The notes beneath the pieces were generated by a model, which saw only the letters and a list, made by a program, of their open reading frames with translations, was not told the DNA's origin and searched no databases. A stretch of 21,884 nt of DNA, from NCBI GenBank assembly GCA_964552325.1, contig CAZKHA010000048.1:1-21884 (forward strand), given 5' to 3'. This DNA comes from CAZKCK01 sp964552325. GTDB lineage: Bacteria > Bacteroidota > Bacteroidia > Bacteroidales > TTA-H9. Positions 1-7,246 of the stretch are shown piece after piece; the stretch's first letter is position 1; each line of letters starts with the position of its first letter. The position numbers and the translations under genes were made by a program.

Positions 1-283
1 ACAAAACTCCAAAGGCGGAGGACTAGCTTCAAATTTTGCTGGTTCTAACCAATTTTTGGGCGTTCGCAAAACAGCCGATTTCCTTGAAAAAAGCACTTGG
101 ACATTAGCTATTGTATTATTGGTTCTCAGTCTTTTCTCCAACTTCGTAATCCCTCGTAATGTGGCTACTAAGGTTGATAATGAAAGCGCAATACTAAAAT
201 CGCAACAAGAAAAAGCTAAACAGGCAGTTGATTTCCAACCCGCACCCGGTAACGAAGCAACACAAACTCCTGAACAGAACTAA
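1..283 (+). CDS. secG: SecG, protein-export translocase subunit (C-terminal part, cut by window start)
   Basis: SecG is the small membrane subunit of the SecYEG translocon, which assists SecA-driven export across the inner membrane. The open frame runs in from the window edge (first whole codon at base 2) and encodes the typical SecG middle, a Gly/Ser/Asn-rich stretch followed by QFLGVRKTADFLEKSTW. Next comes the second transmembrane helix (about TLAIVLLVLSLFSNFVI) and a charged, Gln/Pro-rich tail of about 35 residues. The first helix and the true start lie outside the window; the TTG at base 56 falls within the conserved loop and is not the start. A strong terminator follows directly, so groES is probably a separate transcription unit. 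Confidence 0.88.
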   Translation, partial: QNSKGGGLASNFAGSNQFLGVRKTADFLEKSTWTLAIVLLVLSLFSNFVIPRNVATKVDNESAILKSQQEKAKQAVDFQPAPGNEATQTPEQN

Positions 284-305
284 TTTCAGGTCATCCTTTA
301 AAAAG

Positions 306-341
306 AATGTCAGAATGTCAGACCATTCTGACATTTTTTTT
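306..341 (+). terminator. Rho-independent terminator after secG
   Basis: A perfect 12-bp stem (AATGTCAGAATG at 306-317, CATTCTGACATT at 324-335) has a 6-nt loop and runs into eight T residues (334-341). It lies 22 bp after the secG stop and should separate secG from groES. Confidence 0.9.
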
Positions 342-368
342 GTACTCGCTTTTTACGTAAATTTATAT

Positions 369-380
369 ACAATATATTGT
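369..380. promoter_or_regulatory. 12-bp perfect palindrome in the groES leader region
   Basis: ACAATATATTGT is its own reverse complement and lies in the 199-bp AT-rich stretch between the secG terminator and groES. The stretch contains no convincing gene, no CIRCE element (TTAGCACTC-N9-GAGTGCTAA) and no good TAnnTTTG promoter at the spacing seen elsewhere in the window. The palindrome could be an operator for the chaperonin operon, but short AT palindromes arise easily by chance. Confidence 0.2.
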
Positions 381-540
381 TAATCAATAATTTGTAATAA
401 AAAGTTGTGCTTGTGGGCCTCAAAATGGCTACTATTACACAGAATATGTTGTCCTGCATATAGCTTCCCACCCTTTGGCACATTATATGATAAGGGGCGT
501 TTACAATAATCAATTATTCTAACTTAAAATATAGCATGAT

Positions 541-819
541 ATGGCAAATGTAAGTATCAAACCTTTGGCAGACCGCGTTTTGGTTGAGCCTGCCGCTGCT
601 GAGCAAAAGACCGCAGCCGGCATCATAATTCCTGACACCGCTAAAGAAAAACCACAAAGGGGTACCGTTGTGGCTGTTGGTACAGGCAAAAAAGATGAGC
701 CCCTAACCGTTAAAGCCGGCGATCTCGTACTTTATGGCAAATACTCAGGAACCGAAATTAATGTTGAGGGAAAAGAATACCTCATCATGCGTGAATCAGA
801 TATACTTGCAATTATCTAA
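541..819 (+). CDS. groES: GroES, 10-kDa co-chaperonin
   Basis: GroES forms the heptameric lid that caps GroEL during ATP-driven protein folding in the cytoplasm. The 92-residue product has the usual family length. It starts with the conserved beta-strand region KPLADRVLVEP (residues 7-17). The mobile loop follows (about 18-36) with the hydrophobic contact AAGIIIP (25-31), and then RGTVVAVGTGKK (40-51) and the C-terminal region YGKYSGTEINVEGKEYLIMRE. The ATG at 541 fits the conserved N-terminus and has an A-rich upstream region without a Shine-Dalgarno sequence, as is usual in Bacteroidota. groEL follows after 35 bp with no terminator between, so the two form the classic operon. I see no CIRCE element upstream, so regulation is probably not by HrcA. 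Confidence 0.97.
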   Translation: MANVSIKPLADRVLVEPAAAEQKTAAGIIIPDTAKEKPQRGTVVAVGTGKKDEPLTVKAGDLVLYGKYSGTEINVEGKEYLIMRESDILAII

Positions 820-854
820 AACAGTATTAATCAATATCAAACTAATAAACTATC

Positions 855-2495
855 ATGGCATCTAAAAATATCACTTACGGCTTTGAAGCCAGAGAAAGCC
901 TTAAAAAAGGTGTGAATGCCCTTGCTGATGCAGTAAAGGTAACCCTAGGTCCTAAAGGACGCAACGTAATCATCGAAAAGTCATATGGTGCTCCCATGGT
1001 AACCAAAGATGGAGTTACAGTGGCTAAAGAAATTGAATTAAGAGACAAAATCGAGAACATGGGTGCCCAAATGGTGAAGGAAGTAGCTTCCAAAACCAAC
1101 GATTTGGCAGGCGATGGCACAACCACAGCTACCGTTTTGGCTCAAGCTATTTATGTAAATGGCTTGCGCAACGTAACCGCTGGTGCTAACCCAATGGACC
1201 TAAAACGTGGTATCGAAAAAGCAGTTGCTGCTACCGTCGCTTCACTAAAAAAACAAACACGCCAAATTGGCGACAGCATCCAAAAAATTGAACAAGTAGC
1301 TACCGTTTCAGCTAATAATGACAGCACCATTGGCAAACTTATTGCCGAAGCCATGGGAAAAGTTAGCAAAGAAGGTGTTATAACCATTGAAGAAGCCAAA
1401 GGTATTGAAACCAACGTAAAAGTGGTTGAAGGTATGCAGTTTGACCGTGGGTACATTTCACCTTATTTTGTTACCAACACCGAGAAGATGGAAGTGGTTT
1501 ATGATGAACCATTTATCTTGATATATGACAAGAAAATCAGTGGAATGAAAGATTTTCTTCCCGTTTTAGAAAAAGTTGTTCAAACAGGCCGTCCTTTGGT
1601 AATTATTGCCGAAGACCTTGAAGGTGAAGCTTTAGCAACCTTGGTTGTGAACAGGCTCCGTGGTTCGTTAAAAGTAGCTGCCGTTAAAGCTCCAGGATTT
1701 GGCGACCGTCGCAAAGAAATGTTGGAAGACATTGCAATCTTAAGTGGTGGTACCGTTATTTCAGAAGAAAAAGGGTATAAATTGGAAGATGCTGATCTTA
1801 CTTATTTAGGTCAAGCCGAAAAAATCACCATCGACAAAGACAATACTACCATCGTTAGCGGACGTGGAGATAAAAAATCAATCGAAGGCCGTATCAACCA
1901 GATTAAAGCCCAAATTAAAACCACAACATCGGATTACGACAAAGAAAAACTTCAAGAGCGTTTGGCCAAATTAGCTGGCGGTGTTGCCGTTATTTATGTT
2001 GGTGCTGCCAGCGAAGTTGAAATGAAAGAACGCAAAGACCGCTTTGAAGACGCTTTGAATGCTACCCGTGCTGCTTTAGAAGAAGGTATCTTACCTGGTG
2101 GCGGTGTTGCTTTTATCCGTGCTATTGAAGAAATCCGTAACCTCAAGGGCGACAATGCCGACGAAACAACTGGTATCTCAATTATTATCAGGGCATTGGA
2201 AGAACCTCTACGTCAAATTGTTGAAAATGCTGGTTTAGAAGGCTCTGTAGTTGTTCAAAAGGTTCGCGAAAGCAAAGAGGACTATGGTTACAATGCCCGC
2301 ACCGAGACCTACGAAAACCTATTCGAAACTGGCGTTATCGACCCCACTAAGGTAGCACGCGTTGCCCTCGAAAACGCTGCTTCTATTTCAGGAATGTTGC
2401 TCACTACCGAGTGCGTAATTGCTGAAAACAAGGAAGATAAACCAGCTATGCCAATGCCAGGTGGTATGCCAGGCGGCATGGGAGATATGTACTAG
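855..2495 (+). CDS. groEL: GroEL, 60-kDa chaperonin
   Basis: GroEL is the double-ring ATPase that encloses and folds proteins together with GroES. The 546-residue product has full family length. The ATP-binding region is intact: LGPKGRNV (31-38), KDGVTVAKEI (51-60, containing Asp52) and GDGTTTATV (86-94, containing Asp87). The equatorial segment FEDALNATRAALEEG (397-411) carries Asp399, equivalent to the E. coli catalytic Asp398, and is followed by PGGGVAFIR. The C-terminus is a short Gly-Met-rich tail (about 534-546) ending in GGMGDMY, shorter and less regular than the E. coli GGM repeat. A strong terminator 25 bp later ends the operon. Confidence 0.98.
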   Translation: MASKNITYGFEARESLKKGVNALADAVKVTLGPKGRNVIIEKSYGAPMVTKDGVTVAKEIELRDKIENMGAQMVKEVASKTNDLAGDGTTTATVLAQAIYVNGLRNVTAGANPMDLKRGIEKAVAATVASLKKQTRQIGDSIQKIEQVATVSANNDSTIGKLIAEAMGKVSKEGVITIEEAKGIETNVKVVEGMQFDRGYISPYFVTNTEKMEVVYDEPFILIYDKKISGMKDFLPVLEKVVQTGRPLVIIAEDLEGEALATLVVNRLRGSLKVAAVKAPGFGDRRKEMLEDIAILSGGTVISEEKGYKLEDADLTYLGQAEKITIDKDNTTIVSGRGDKKSIEGRINQIKAQIKTTTSDYDKEKLQERLAKLAGGVAVIYVGAASEVEMKERKDRFEDALNATRAALEEGILPGGGVAFIRAIEEIRNLKGDNADETTGISIIIRALEEPLRQIVENAGLEGSVVVQKVRESKEDYGYNARTETYENLFETGVIDPTKVARVALENAASISGMLLTTECVIAENKEDKPAMPMPGGMPGGMGDMY

Positions 2496-2520
2496 TCTTC
2501 CCCACTCCATATATATAACA

Positions 2521-2547
2521 AAGGCGGCCCGCAAAGCCGCCTTTTTT
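2521..2547 (+). terminator. Rho-independent terminator of groES-groEL
   Basis: A perfect 8-bp stem, AAGGCGGC (2521-2528) with GCCGCCTT (2536-2543), has a 7-nt loop and ends in six T residues (2542-2547). It starts 25 bp after the groEL stop codon. Confidence 0.92.
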
Positions 2548-2614
2548 CTGTACATTTTATTCTATAGGTTCGTACCCCAAAATCAGCCTTTGAACAATAG
2601 GTTGGTGGAATTAC

Positions 2615-2637
2615 AAAAAAATGCTTGACGGCGCATT
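2615..2637 (-). terminator. Possible weak terminator of the fucosidase gene
   Basis: Read on the - strand, AATGC (2637-2633) and GCATT (2624-2620) form a 5-bp stem with an 8-nt loop, followed by a run of T residues (2620-2615). It lies about 50 bp beyond the fucosidase stop. The stem is short, so this is only a candidate; nothing else is visible in 2548-2688. Confidence 0.35.
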
Positions 2638-2688
2638 CAAGGCCAACCATAGCTCGCAGCAACTATTTTGGGAATTATAGAAACGTCG

Positions 2689-3987
2689 TTACTCTTGCAT
2701 CTGCACCTTTCCATCAACCAATACTGCAATAACTGTAACCTGAGAATCGAGTACTTTTTCGGGCACATCAATGTAAACGATGCCCGGCGTTTGACTCCAA
2801 TAAGCTTTCATAAGCACTTTCCAATCGAGTTTGGTGCCATTGCCTACTACCCAAATTCGGTTAATCTTGTTTTTGAGACCTTTCAGTTCAATAGACCCAT
2901 TTGGGATGTGATGCAAGTATAGATACAAAATACTGCTATCAGCACTCAACGAGGTTGGCCCATAAAAAAAGCCCGGTGCAATGCCTGCCTTTGTATCGTA
3001 CACAGCCTGAGCATGTTTTTTGGTCCAGCGACCAAGTTCCTTTAAAGTGGCAAGCTGCTGAGGTGGAATAGTTCCATCCGGCATTGGGCCAATATCCAAA
3101 AGCATATTGCCGCCCATTCCAATGCATTCGGTAAATAGCTTGATAATTTGGTTTGGTGTTTTGTATTCTTTATCATTTCCTTGGTATCCCCATGAATCGT
3201 TGATGGTCATACAAAGTTCCCAATAGGGTTCTTTAGGCTTGCGCAACGGAAGGCCTTGCTCGGGAGTAGCATAATCGCCATAACCCTGCAAGCGCGAATT
3301 AATAACAACGTTTGGATTGTGATCTAACAAAAGCTTACGTATGCCCAAAGCATCCCAAGCCTCAGCCGATTGTTCCCAATCGCCATCAAACCAATATAAA
3401 TCGGGTGAAAATTGCGAATTTAGTTCCTTTAACTGGCAAAATTCAAAATCCCTGAACTTTTTCCAACGCAGACTATCGTTTTCATATCTTTTTTGGGAAC
3501 GCGTAAAGTTCGGGTAATCAGGATGCGACCAGTCTAGCAATGAATAATAAAGACCCGTTTTTATGCCAGCTTTACGAAGTTCCTTAACAAAAGGAGAGAT
3601 AAGATCGCGGGCCGCAGGCGTTTTTTTTACCACGCTCAAGTCATTACATCGGGTATCCCATAAGGCAACTCCATCGTGGTGCTTGGTTGTAATAACGGCA
3701 TACTTTGCACCACTTTCTTTAATAAGCTCAGCCCAATCGGCAGGTTTATAGTTAGAGGCCGTAAAACCTTGGAGCTGCTTCATATAGTCGTCATAACCAA
3801 TATAGTTGTTGTAGAACGACCAACTTTCGTCAATACCATTAACGGAATAAATTCCCCAATGGATGAATATGCCAAGTTTAGCATCCCCAAACCACTTAAG
3901 TCGATTTGTATTATCTTGAGGATTAGACTGTTGGGCAAAAAGACCTTGTATGCCTATAAGTACAAGGAATATAAAGAGTTTTCTCAT
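2689..3987 (-). CDS. Secreted alpha-L-fucosidase, glycoside hydrolase family GH29
   Basis: GH29 enzymes release terminal L-fucose from glycans by a retaining mechanism. The 432-residue product begins with a signal peptide (MRKLFIFLVLIGIQGLFAQ, cleavage near residue 19), so it acts in the periplasm or beyond. The family landmarks appear in order: WFGDAKLGIFIHWGIYS (32-48), ITTKHHDGVALWDT (99-112), GIKTGLYYSLLDWSHPDYP (141-159), LYWFDGDW (197-204), WELCMTINDSWGYQ (256-269) and MGGNMLLDIGPMPDG (291-305). Asp201 in WFDGDW is the likely nucleophile; I cannot assign the acid/base residue by eye. Residues from about 335 on form a beta-rich C-terminal domain. I see no type IX secretion C-terminal domain. 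The gene starts 2 bp after the stop of the TlpA-like gene, so the two are almost certainly cotranscribed. The exact linkage specificity is not shown by the sequence. Confidence 0.93.
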   Translation of the reverse strand: MRKLFIFLVLIGIQGLFAQQSNPQDNTNRLKWFGDAKLGIFIHWGIYSVNGIDESWSFYNNYIGYDDYMKQLQGFTASNYKPADWAELIKESGAKYAVITTKHHDGVALWDTRCNDLSVVKKTPAARDLISPFVKELRKAGIKTGLYYSLLDWSHPDYPNFTRSQKRYENDSLRWKKFRDFEFCQLKELNSQFSPDLYWFDGDWEQSAEAWDALGIRKLLLDHNPNVVINSRLQGYGDYATPEQGLPLRKPKEPYWELCMTINDSWGYQGNDKEYKTPNQIIKLFTECIGMGGNMLLDIGPMPDGTIPPQQLATLKELGRWTKKHAQAVYDTKAGIAPGFFYGPTSLSADSSILYLYLHHIPNGSIELKGLKNKINRIWVVGNGTKLDWKVLMKAYWSQTPGIVYIDVPEKVLDSQVTVIAVLVDGKVQMQE

Positions 3988-3989
3988 GG

Positions 3990-5234
3990 CTATTCGGCAA
4001 GTAATTGTTGGATAAATGTTTCCGTTTCAAGGCTTAGTTTATCATAATAAGCTCCGGTTCCCGGGCCGCTAAAGCCCGTTTCTACCTTTCTGATTTGTCC
4101 TTTTTTATCCATAAATAGGGTTGTAGGATAAGCCATTTGGCCCTCAACACCTTGCAAAATGGCTGAACGGTTATCGCGTGATGCTTCTCCAGCCCACAGG
4201 AAGGTATAATTTGCCCCTGTATGCTCCATAAATCGCTTTATGCGTTTGGCAGAAGGTTCAAAGTCTTTCGTTTCAAATGATAAAGCTATGATTTCTAAAC
4301 CCTTTGATTGATATTTTTTATAAAAATCAACATACATCCTTGTTTCGTCCATGCAATTTGGACACCATGATCCTAGAACCTGAATTATCAAAACCTTATC
4401 TTTAAACCGTTCATCTTGTGGGCTATGCATTTTCCCAGTAAGGTCGGGTAGCGAAAAATGTAGGGTGTTAACACCTTCTTTTAGCCAAACGAGTTTATCG
4501 GCAGGCGGAAGTTGAATAGTATCATTGCGTTCGGCTTCAAAAGGCACCTTCCAGGCAGGGCTTCCAATTAGTTGGCCATTTATCAAGCGTTCATCTGGGG
4601 TTATTTCAGCCTTAAAAACCATGGAATGAGCGCCATCAAAGCATGAGAGCCAAAGGGTGGAGCCGGAGACCTTTCCTTCCAAAAAGCGATAATCGCCGGT
4701 GGTAGTTAGTATGGTTCCTGTAAGCTTGCTTCCGTCTTGCATAAATTCGGCTACATCAATGCTTTGGTCTTCACCACCAGGGTTTTCAATAAATTTCCAG
4801 CGTCCAGTCAAGTTTGCAATAGGTTTTAGTGTGTCGTGTGGATAGCGGTCAGTAACCCCAGCATGAGCATAAAAGCGGTAAACACGTTTGTCAGTTTTAC
4901 CTTTTGGATAGTATTTACCAATAAGCGAATCACCTCTTTTTGCAGCGCAAATTACACTACTAAATACTGGCATATAGATAATTAACGAGTCGGTGGTTTC
5001 ACGAATTTCGGTTGCCCTTATTTTTTCATTGGCATTGCGAATATCTATAACAAAATTTCCTACAGAGTCTTTTAAAAAGTCCATCTGGAAATTCACCGGC
5101 ATGGTAGGTTGTGTTGAATCAGGTAGTATGCTACCTAACCAAGGCCCTTGCTTAAGCTTTGGCTCTGTACAACTTGTAGCTAACATTAGTATCAGTGCCC
5201 CTAATGAAAGCGTTAAAAATAATTTGTAAGACAT
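3990..5234 (-). CDS. TlpA-like thioredoxin-fold lipoprotein
   Basis: This is probably an envelope thiol-disulfide oxidoreductase of the TlpA/ResA kind. I chose the ATG at 5234 (414 residues, MSYKLFLTL...); an in-frame TTG at 5264 only adds a polar stretch before the signal peptide and overlaps the predicted promoter. The N-terminus is a lipoprotein signal with lipobox LATSC (lipidated Cys22). Residues of about 30-250 are beta-rich and hold two similar-looking segments, around GPWLGSILPD and GRWKFIENPG, of a type common in Bacteroidota TlpA proteins but of unknown function. The C-terminal thioredoxin domain (about 255-414) carries the redox motif WCPNC (290-294) and the cis-Pro loop YPTTLF (369-374). 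It is the first gene of a two-gene unit with the GH29 fucosidase. The partner protein it reduces or oxidises cannot be inferred. Confidence 0.88.
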   Translation of the reverse strand: MSYKLFLTLSLGALILMLATSCTEPKLKQGPWLGSILPDSTQPTMPVNFQMDFLKDSVGNFVIDIRNANEKIRATEIRETTDSLIIYMPVFSSVICAAKRGDSLIGKYYPKGKTDKRVYRFYAHAGVTDRYPHDTLKPIANLTGRWKFIENPGGEDQSIDVAEFMQDGSKLTGTILTTTGDYRFLEGKVSGSTLWLSCFDGAHSMVFKAEITPDERLINGQLIGSPAWKVPFEAERNDTIQLPPADKLVWLKEGVNTLHFSLPDLTGKMHSPQDERFKDKVLIIQVLGSWCPNCMDETRMYVDFYKKYQSKGLEIIALSFETKDFEPSAKRIKRFMEHTGANYTFLWAGEASRDNRSAILQGVEGQMAYPTTLFMDKKGQIRKVETGFSGPGTGAYYDKLSLETETFIQQLLAE

Positions 5235-5261
5235 TGAGTGGTTGGTGTTGGAAAGTTTTGG

Positions 5262-5269
5262 CAAAACTA
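5262..5269 (-). promoter_or_regulatory. Predicted -7 element for the TlpA-like/fucosidase unit
   Basis: On the - strand the sequence reads TAGTTTTG, an exact match to the Bacteroidota -7 consensus TAnnTTTG, ending 27 bases before the ATG at 5234. No TTG or TTTG is present at the expected -33 position, so this is a half-supported call. Confidence 0.45.
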
Positions 5270-5289
5270 AGTATTTTTTGGTGTTTGCG

Positions 5290-5320
5290 TTTGGCTTGTG
5301 TGTGTTTTTACCTACTTTTA
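5290..5320 (+). promoter_or_regulatory. Predicted promoter of the AraC regulator/GH10 unit
   Basis: TTTG (5290-5293) and TACTTTTA (5313-5320, one mismatch to TAnnTTTG) are 19 bp apart, close to the usual Bacteroidota -33/-7 spacing. The -7 box ends 22 bases before the ATG at 5343. The region is divergent with the TlpA/fucosidase promoter, which places both units within reach of one regulator. Confidence 0.45.
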
Positions 5321-5342
5321 TACCCTATTCGATTAATTGCTT

Positions 5343-6161
5343 ATGAACGGACCATTTGAAATTTACGAACTTACAAATGAATTGGCTCAGCGTATTTCGC
5401 AAAACCCTGTGCCTTTGCACCGGCATAATTTTGAGGAGTTTTTGGTGATTTTGGAGGGTGAAATAACACATCAAATCGATTTGAGCAAGGATGAATTAAT
5501 TGCTCCTGTAATAGTATATGTAGCTGAGGGCAAGGTTCATCAGTTTGTGCCAAAACCGAATGCACAGGGTTGGGTTATAAAATATCGCTCTGAATTTTTG
5601 CCCGAAAGCCGATTTCATTATTATTCATTCTTTTCTGAAAAAGTAAACTTCGCTATACAAAGCAACTTCTGCACCACCAACCTAAACCAATTGTGCGAAA
5701 TGATTCGCCAAGAATATGGGCAACCCATGCCCGATTACAACGTTGTGAAACATTTGCTGCGAGCCGTATTATCAAAACTTGAAACCGAAGCCAACGAAGG
5801 GTTTAACCTTACTGAAAGCACTAACCCACAAGCCACTACTTTTCAAACCTTCCTTAAAATTTTGAACTATAATTTCCAGCGTGACGTAGGTGTGCAGTTT
5901 TATGCTGATAAAATGAATACTTCGGTAAGGAACTTAAACGCCATTTGTACCCAGGTATTTGGAAAACCCGTTTCAGAAATTATTGAAACCCGGAAGCTTA
6001 CCGAAGCACGTAAGTTGTTGTTGAACACTGATAAAACCATTGCCGAAATTGGCAGTGAAGTGGGCTATGATGAAAAATCGTATTTTAGCAGGGTGTTTAA
6101 ACGTGTTACCGGGCTTACACCCAGCGAATACCGCTCCAATATGGGCTACCTTGTTGTATAA
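5343..6161 (+). CDS. AraC-family transcriptional regulator with N-terminal cupin domain
   Basis: The 272-residue product is a DNA-binding regulator of the AraC/XylS family. The N-terminal half (about 20-100) looks like a cupin sensor domain, with the metal- or ligand-type pattern PLHRHNFEEFLVILEGE (24-40) and VAEGKVHQFVP (60-70). The C-terminal domain (about 168-266) carries two helix-turn-helix motifs. The second and best conserved runs from IAEIGSEVGYDEKSYFSRVF (233-252) through KRVTGLTPSEYR. The ATG at 5343 is preferred over the TTG at 5337, which would add only two residues. The GH10 gene follows 13 bp later on the same strand, and the TlpA/fucosidase unit diverges from the same 108-bp region. 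Control of one or both is plausible, but the effector is unknown. Confidence 0.92.
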   Translation: MNGPFEIYELTNELAQRISQNPVPLHRHNFEEFLVILEGEITHQIDLSKDELIAPVIVYVAEGKVHQFVPKPNAQGWVIKYRSEFLPESRFHYYSFFSEKVNFAIQSNFCTTNLNQLCEMIRQEYGQPMPDYNVVKHLLRAVLSKLETEANEGFNLTESTNPQATTFQTFLKILNYNFQRDVGVQFYADKMNTSVRNLNAICTQVFGKPVSEIIETRKLTEARKLLLNTDKTIAEIGSEVGYDEKSYFSRVFKRVTGLTPSEYRSNMGYLVV

Positions 6162-6174
6162 AGCGCTCAACCGT

Positions 6175-7215
6175 ATGCTTCGCTCAGCTTGTTTACTGCT
6201 TATTTTAGTATGTCTGCTTGGCTGTAAAAAGGATGAATTTCCAGCCTGTGATGATGCAACAGCACTTTACGCGTATGCCTCCTTTCCAATTGGAACCGCC
6301 ATTGATGTAATGGCACTTGACCAAGATACCGCTTATCGTGCCTTAGCAATACAACAATTTAACAGCGTAACCCCCGAAAATTGCTTTAAGGCAGCCTATT
6401 TACACCCTGAACCTCTGGTATATAATTGGTTGCAAGCAGATAGCTTGGTGCGGTTCTGTATGGCGAACAATAAACGAATACATGGGCATACATTGGTTTG
6501 GCATCAACAATTGCCTGAATGGATGCAAGCATTTGAAGGCGACCAACAAGCTTGGGATAGGATGCTTAAAGACCATATACAAACAATTGTGAGGCATTTT
6601 AAAGGAAAGGTAAAGGCTTGGGACGTTGTAAATGAAGCCTTTGACGAAGATGGTTCATTAAAGGATAACTTTTGGTACCAAAAAATGGGAGCGTCATACA
6701 TCGAAAAATCATTCCAGTATGCCCAAGAAGTGGACTCCAATGCCTTGTTGTTTTACAACGATTACAACCTTGAATCGAACCCAAGAAAACTTGAAGCAGT
6801 GTTAGAATATTTAACTAAACTACGCAGTAAAGGATTAAAAATTAATGGAATAGGCCTACAAATGCACCTGAGTTTGGAGGATGCCCAGCCTGAAGCAATG
6901 AAGGAGGCTTTTCAACTGGTTTCTAAAAATGGGTATTCCGTCCATTTGTCAGAGCTTGATATATCGGTAAATCCAGAAGGAAGCAAAACTGCACCAAGTG
7001 CCGATCTTTTTAATGAACAAGCTACCCTATTGGGTCGTATTGTGTTTTATTATAGGCAGTTACCACAGAAACAACAATATGGCATTACCTTTTGGGGCAT
7101 ATGCGATACATATTCGTGGATAAGAAGTTATTATAATCGGGTGGATTACCCCTTGTTGTACGACGATAACTATCAGCCTAAACCTGCTTACTGCGCGTTA
7201 AAAGCATTTTTATAG
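6175..7215 (+). CDS. Endo-1,4-beta-xylanase lipoprotein, glycoside hydrolase family GH10
   Basis: GH10 enzymes cut the beta-1,4-xylan backbone with retention. The 346-residue product begins at the ATG at 6175 with a lipoprotein signal (lipobox LLGC, Cys17); the open frame continues upstream into the AraC gene, but that part is out-of-frame regulator sequence. The rest is a single GH10 barrel without a carbohydrate-binding module. It carries HGHTLVWH (103-110), WDVVNEAF (149-156) with acid/base Glu154, HLSELDIS (257-264) with nucleophile Glu260, and the late Trp motif GITFWGICDTYSW (303-315). The early motif usually written ENxMKW is ENCFKA here (68-73): the Glu, Asn and Lys are kept, while Met becomes Phe and Trp becomes Ala. 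It is probably anchored in the envelope and acts on oligosaccharides. It is likely cotranscribed with the regulator. Confidence 0.92.
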   Translation: MLRSACLLLILVCLLGCKKDEFPACDDATALYAYASFPIGTAIDVMALDQDTAYRALAIQQFNSVTPENCFKAAYLHPEPLVYNWLQADSLVRFCMANNKRIHGHTLVWHQQLPEWMQAFEGDQQAWDRMLKDHIQTIVRHFKGKVKAWDVVNEAFDEDGSLKDNFWYQKMGASYIEKSFQYAQEVDSNALLFYNDYNLESNPRKLEAVLEYLTKLRSKGLKINGIGLQMHLSLEDAQPEAMKEAFQLVSKNGYSVHLSELDISVNPEGSKTAPSADLFNEQATLLGRIVFYYRQLPQKQQYGITFWGICDTYSWIRSYYNRVDYPLLYDDNYQPKPAYCALKAFL

Positions 7216-7246
7216 TTAACTAAAAGAATAACAACCTAGTATAGCC

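Noticed and set aside
310..513. Open frame of 67 codons on the - strand in the secG-groES gap
   Set aside because: It runs across the terminator hairpin and the AT-rich leader, has low-complexity composition and resembles no known family.
541..2495. HrcA/CIRCE control of groES-groEL
   Set aside because: The TTAGCACTC-N9-GAGTGCTAA repeat was looked for upstream and is absent.
5235..5264. TTG start for the TlpA-like gene at 5264
   Set aside because: It would put ten polar residues before the signal peptide and overlap the exact -7 promoter box; the ATG at 5234 gives a normal lipoprotein signal.
6040..6174. Longer N-terminus for the GH10 gene starting inside the AraC gene
   Set aside because: These 45 codons are an alternative frame of the conserved AraC helix-turn-helix; the ATG at 6175 begins a proper lipoprotein signal.
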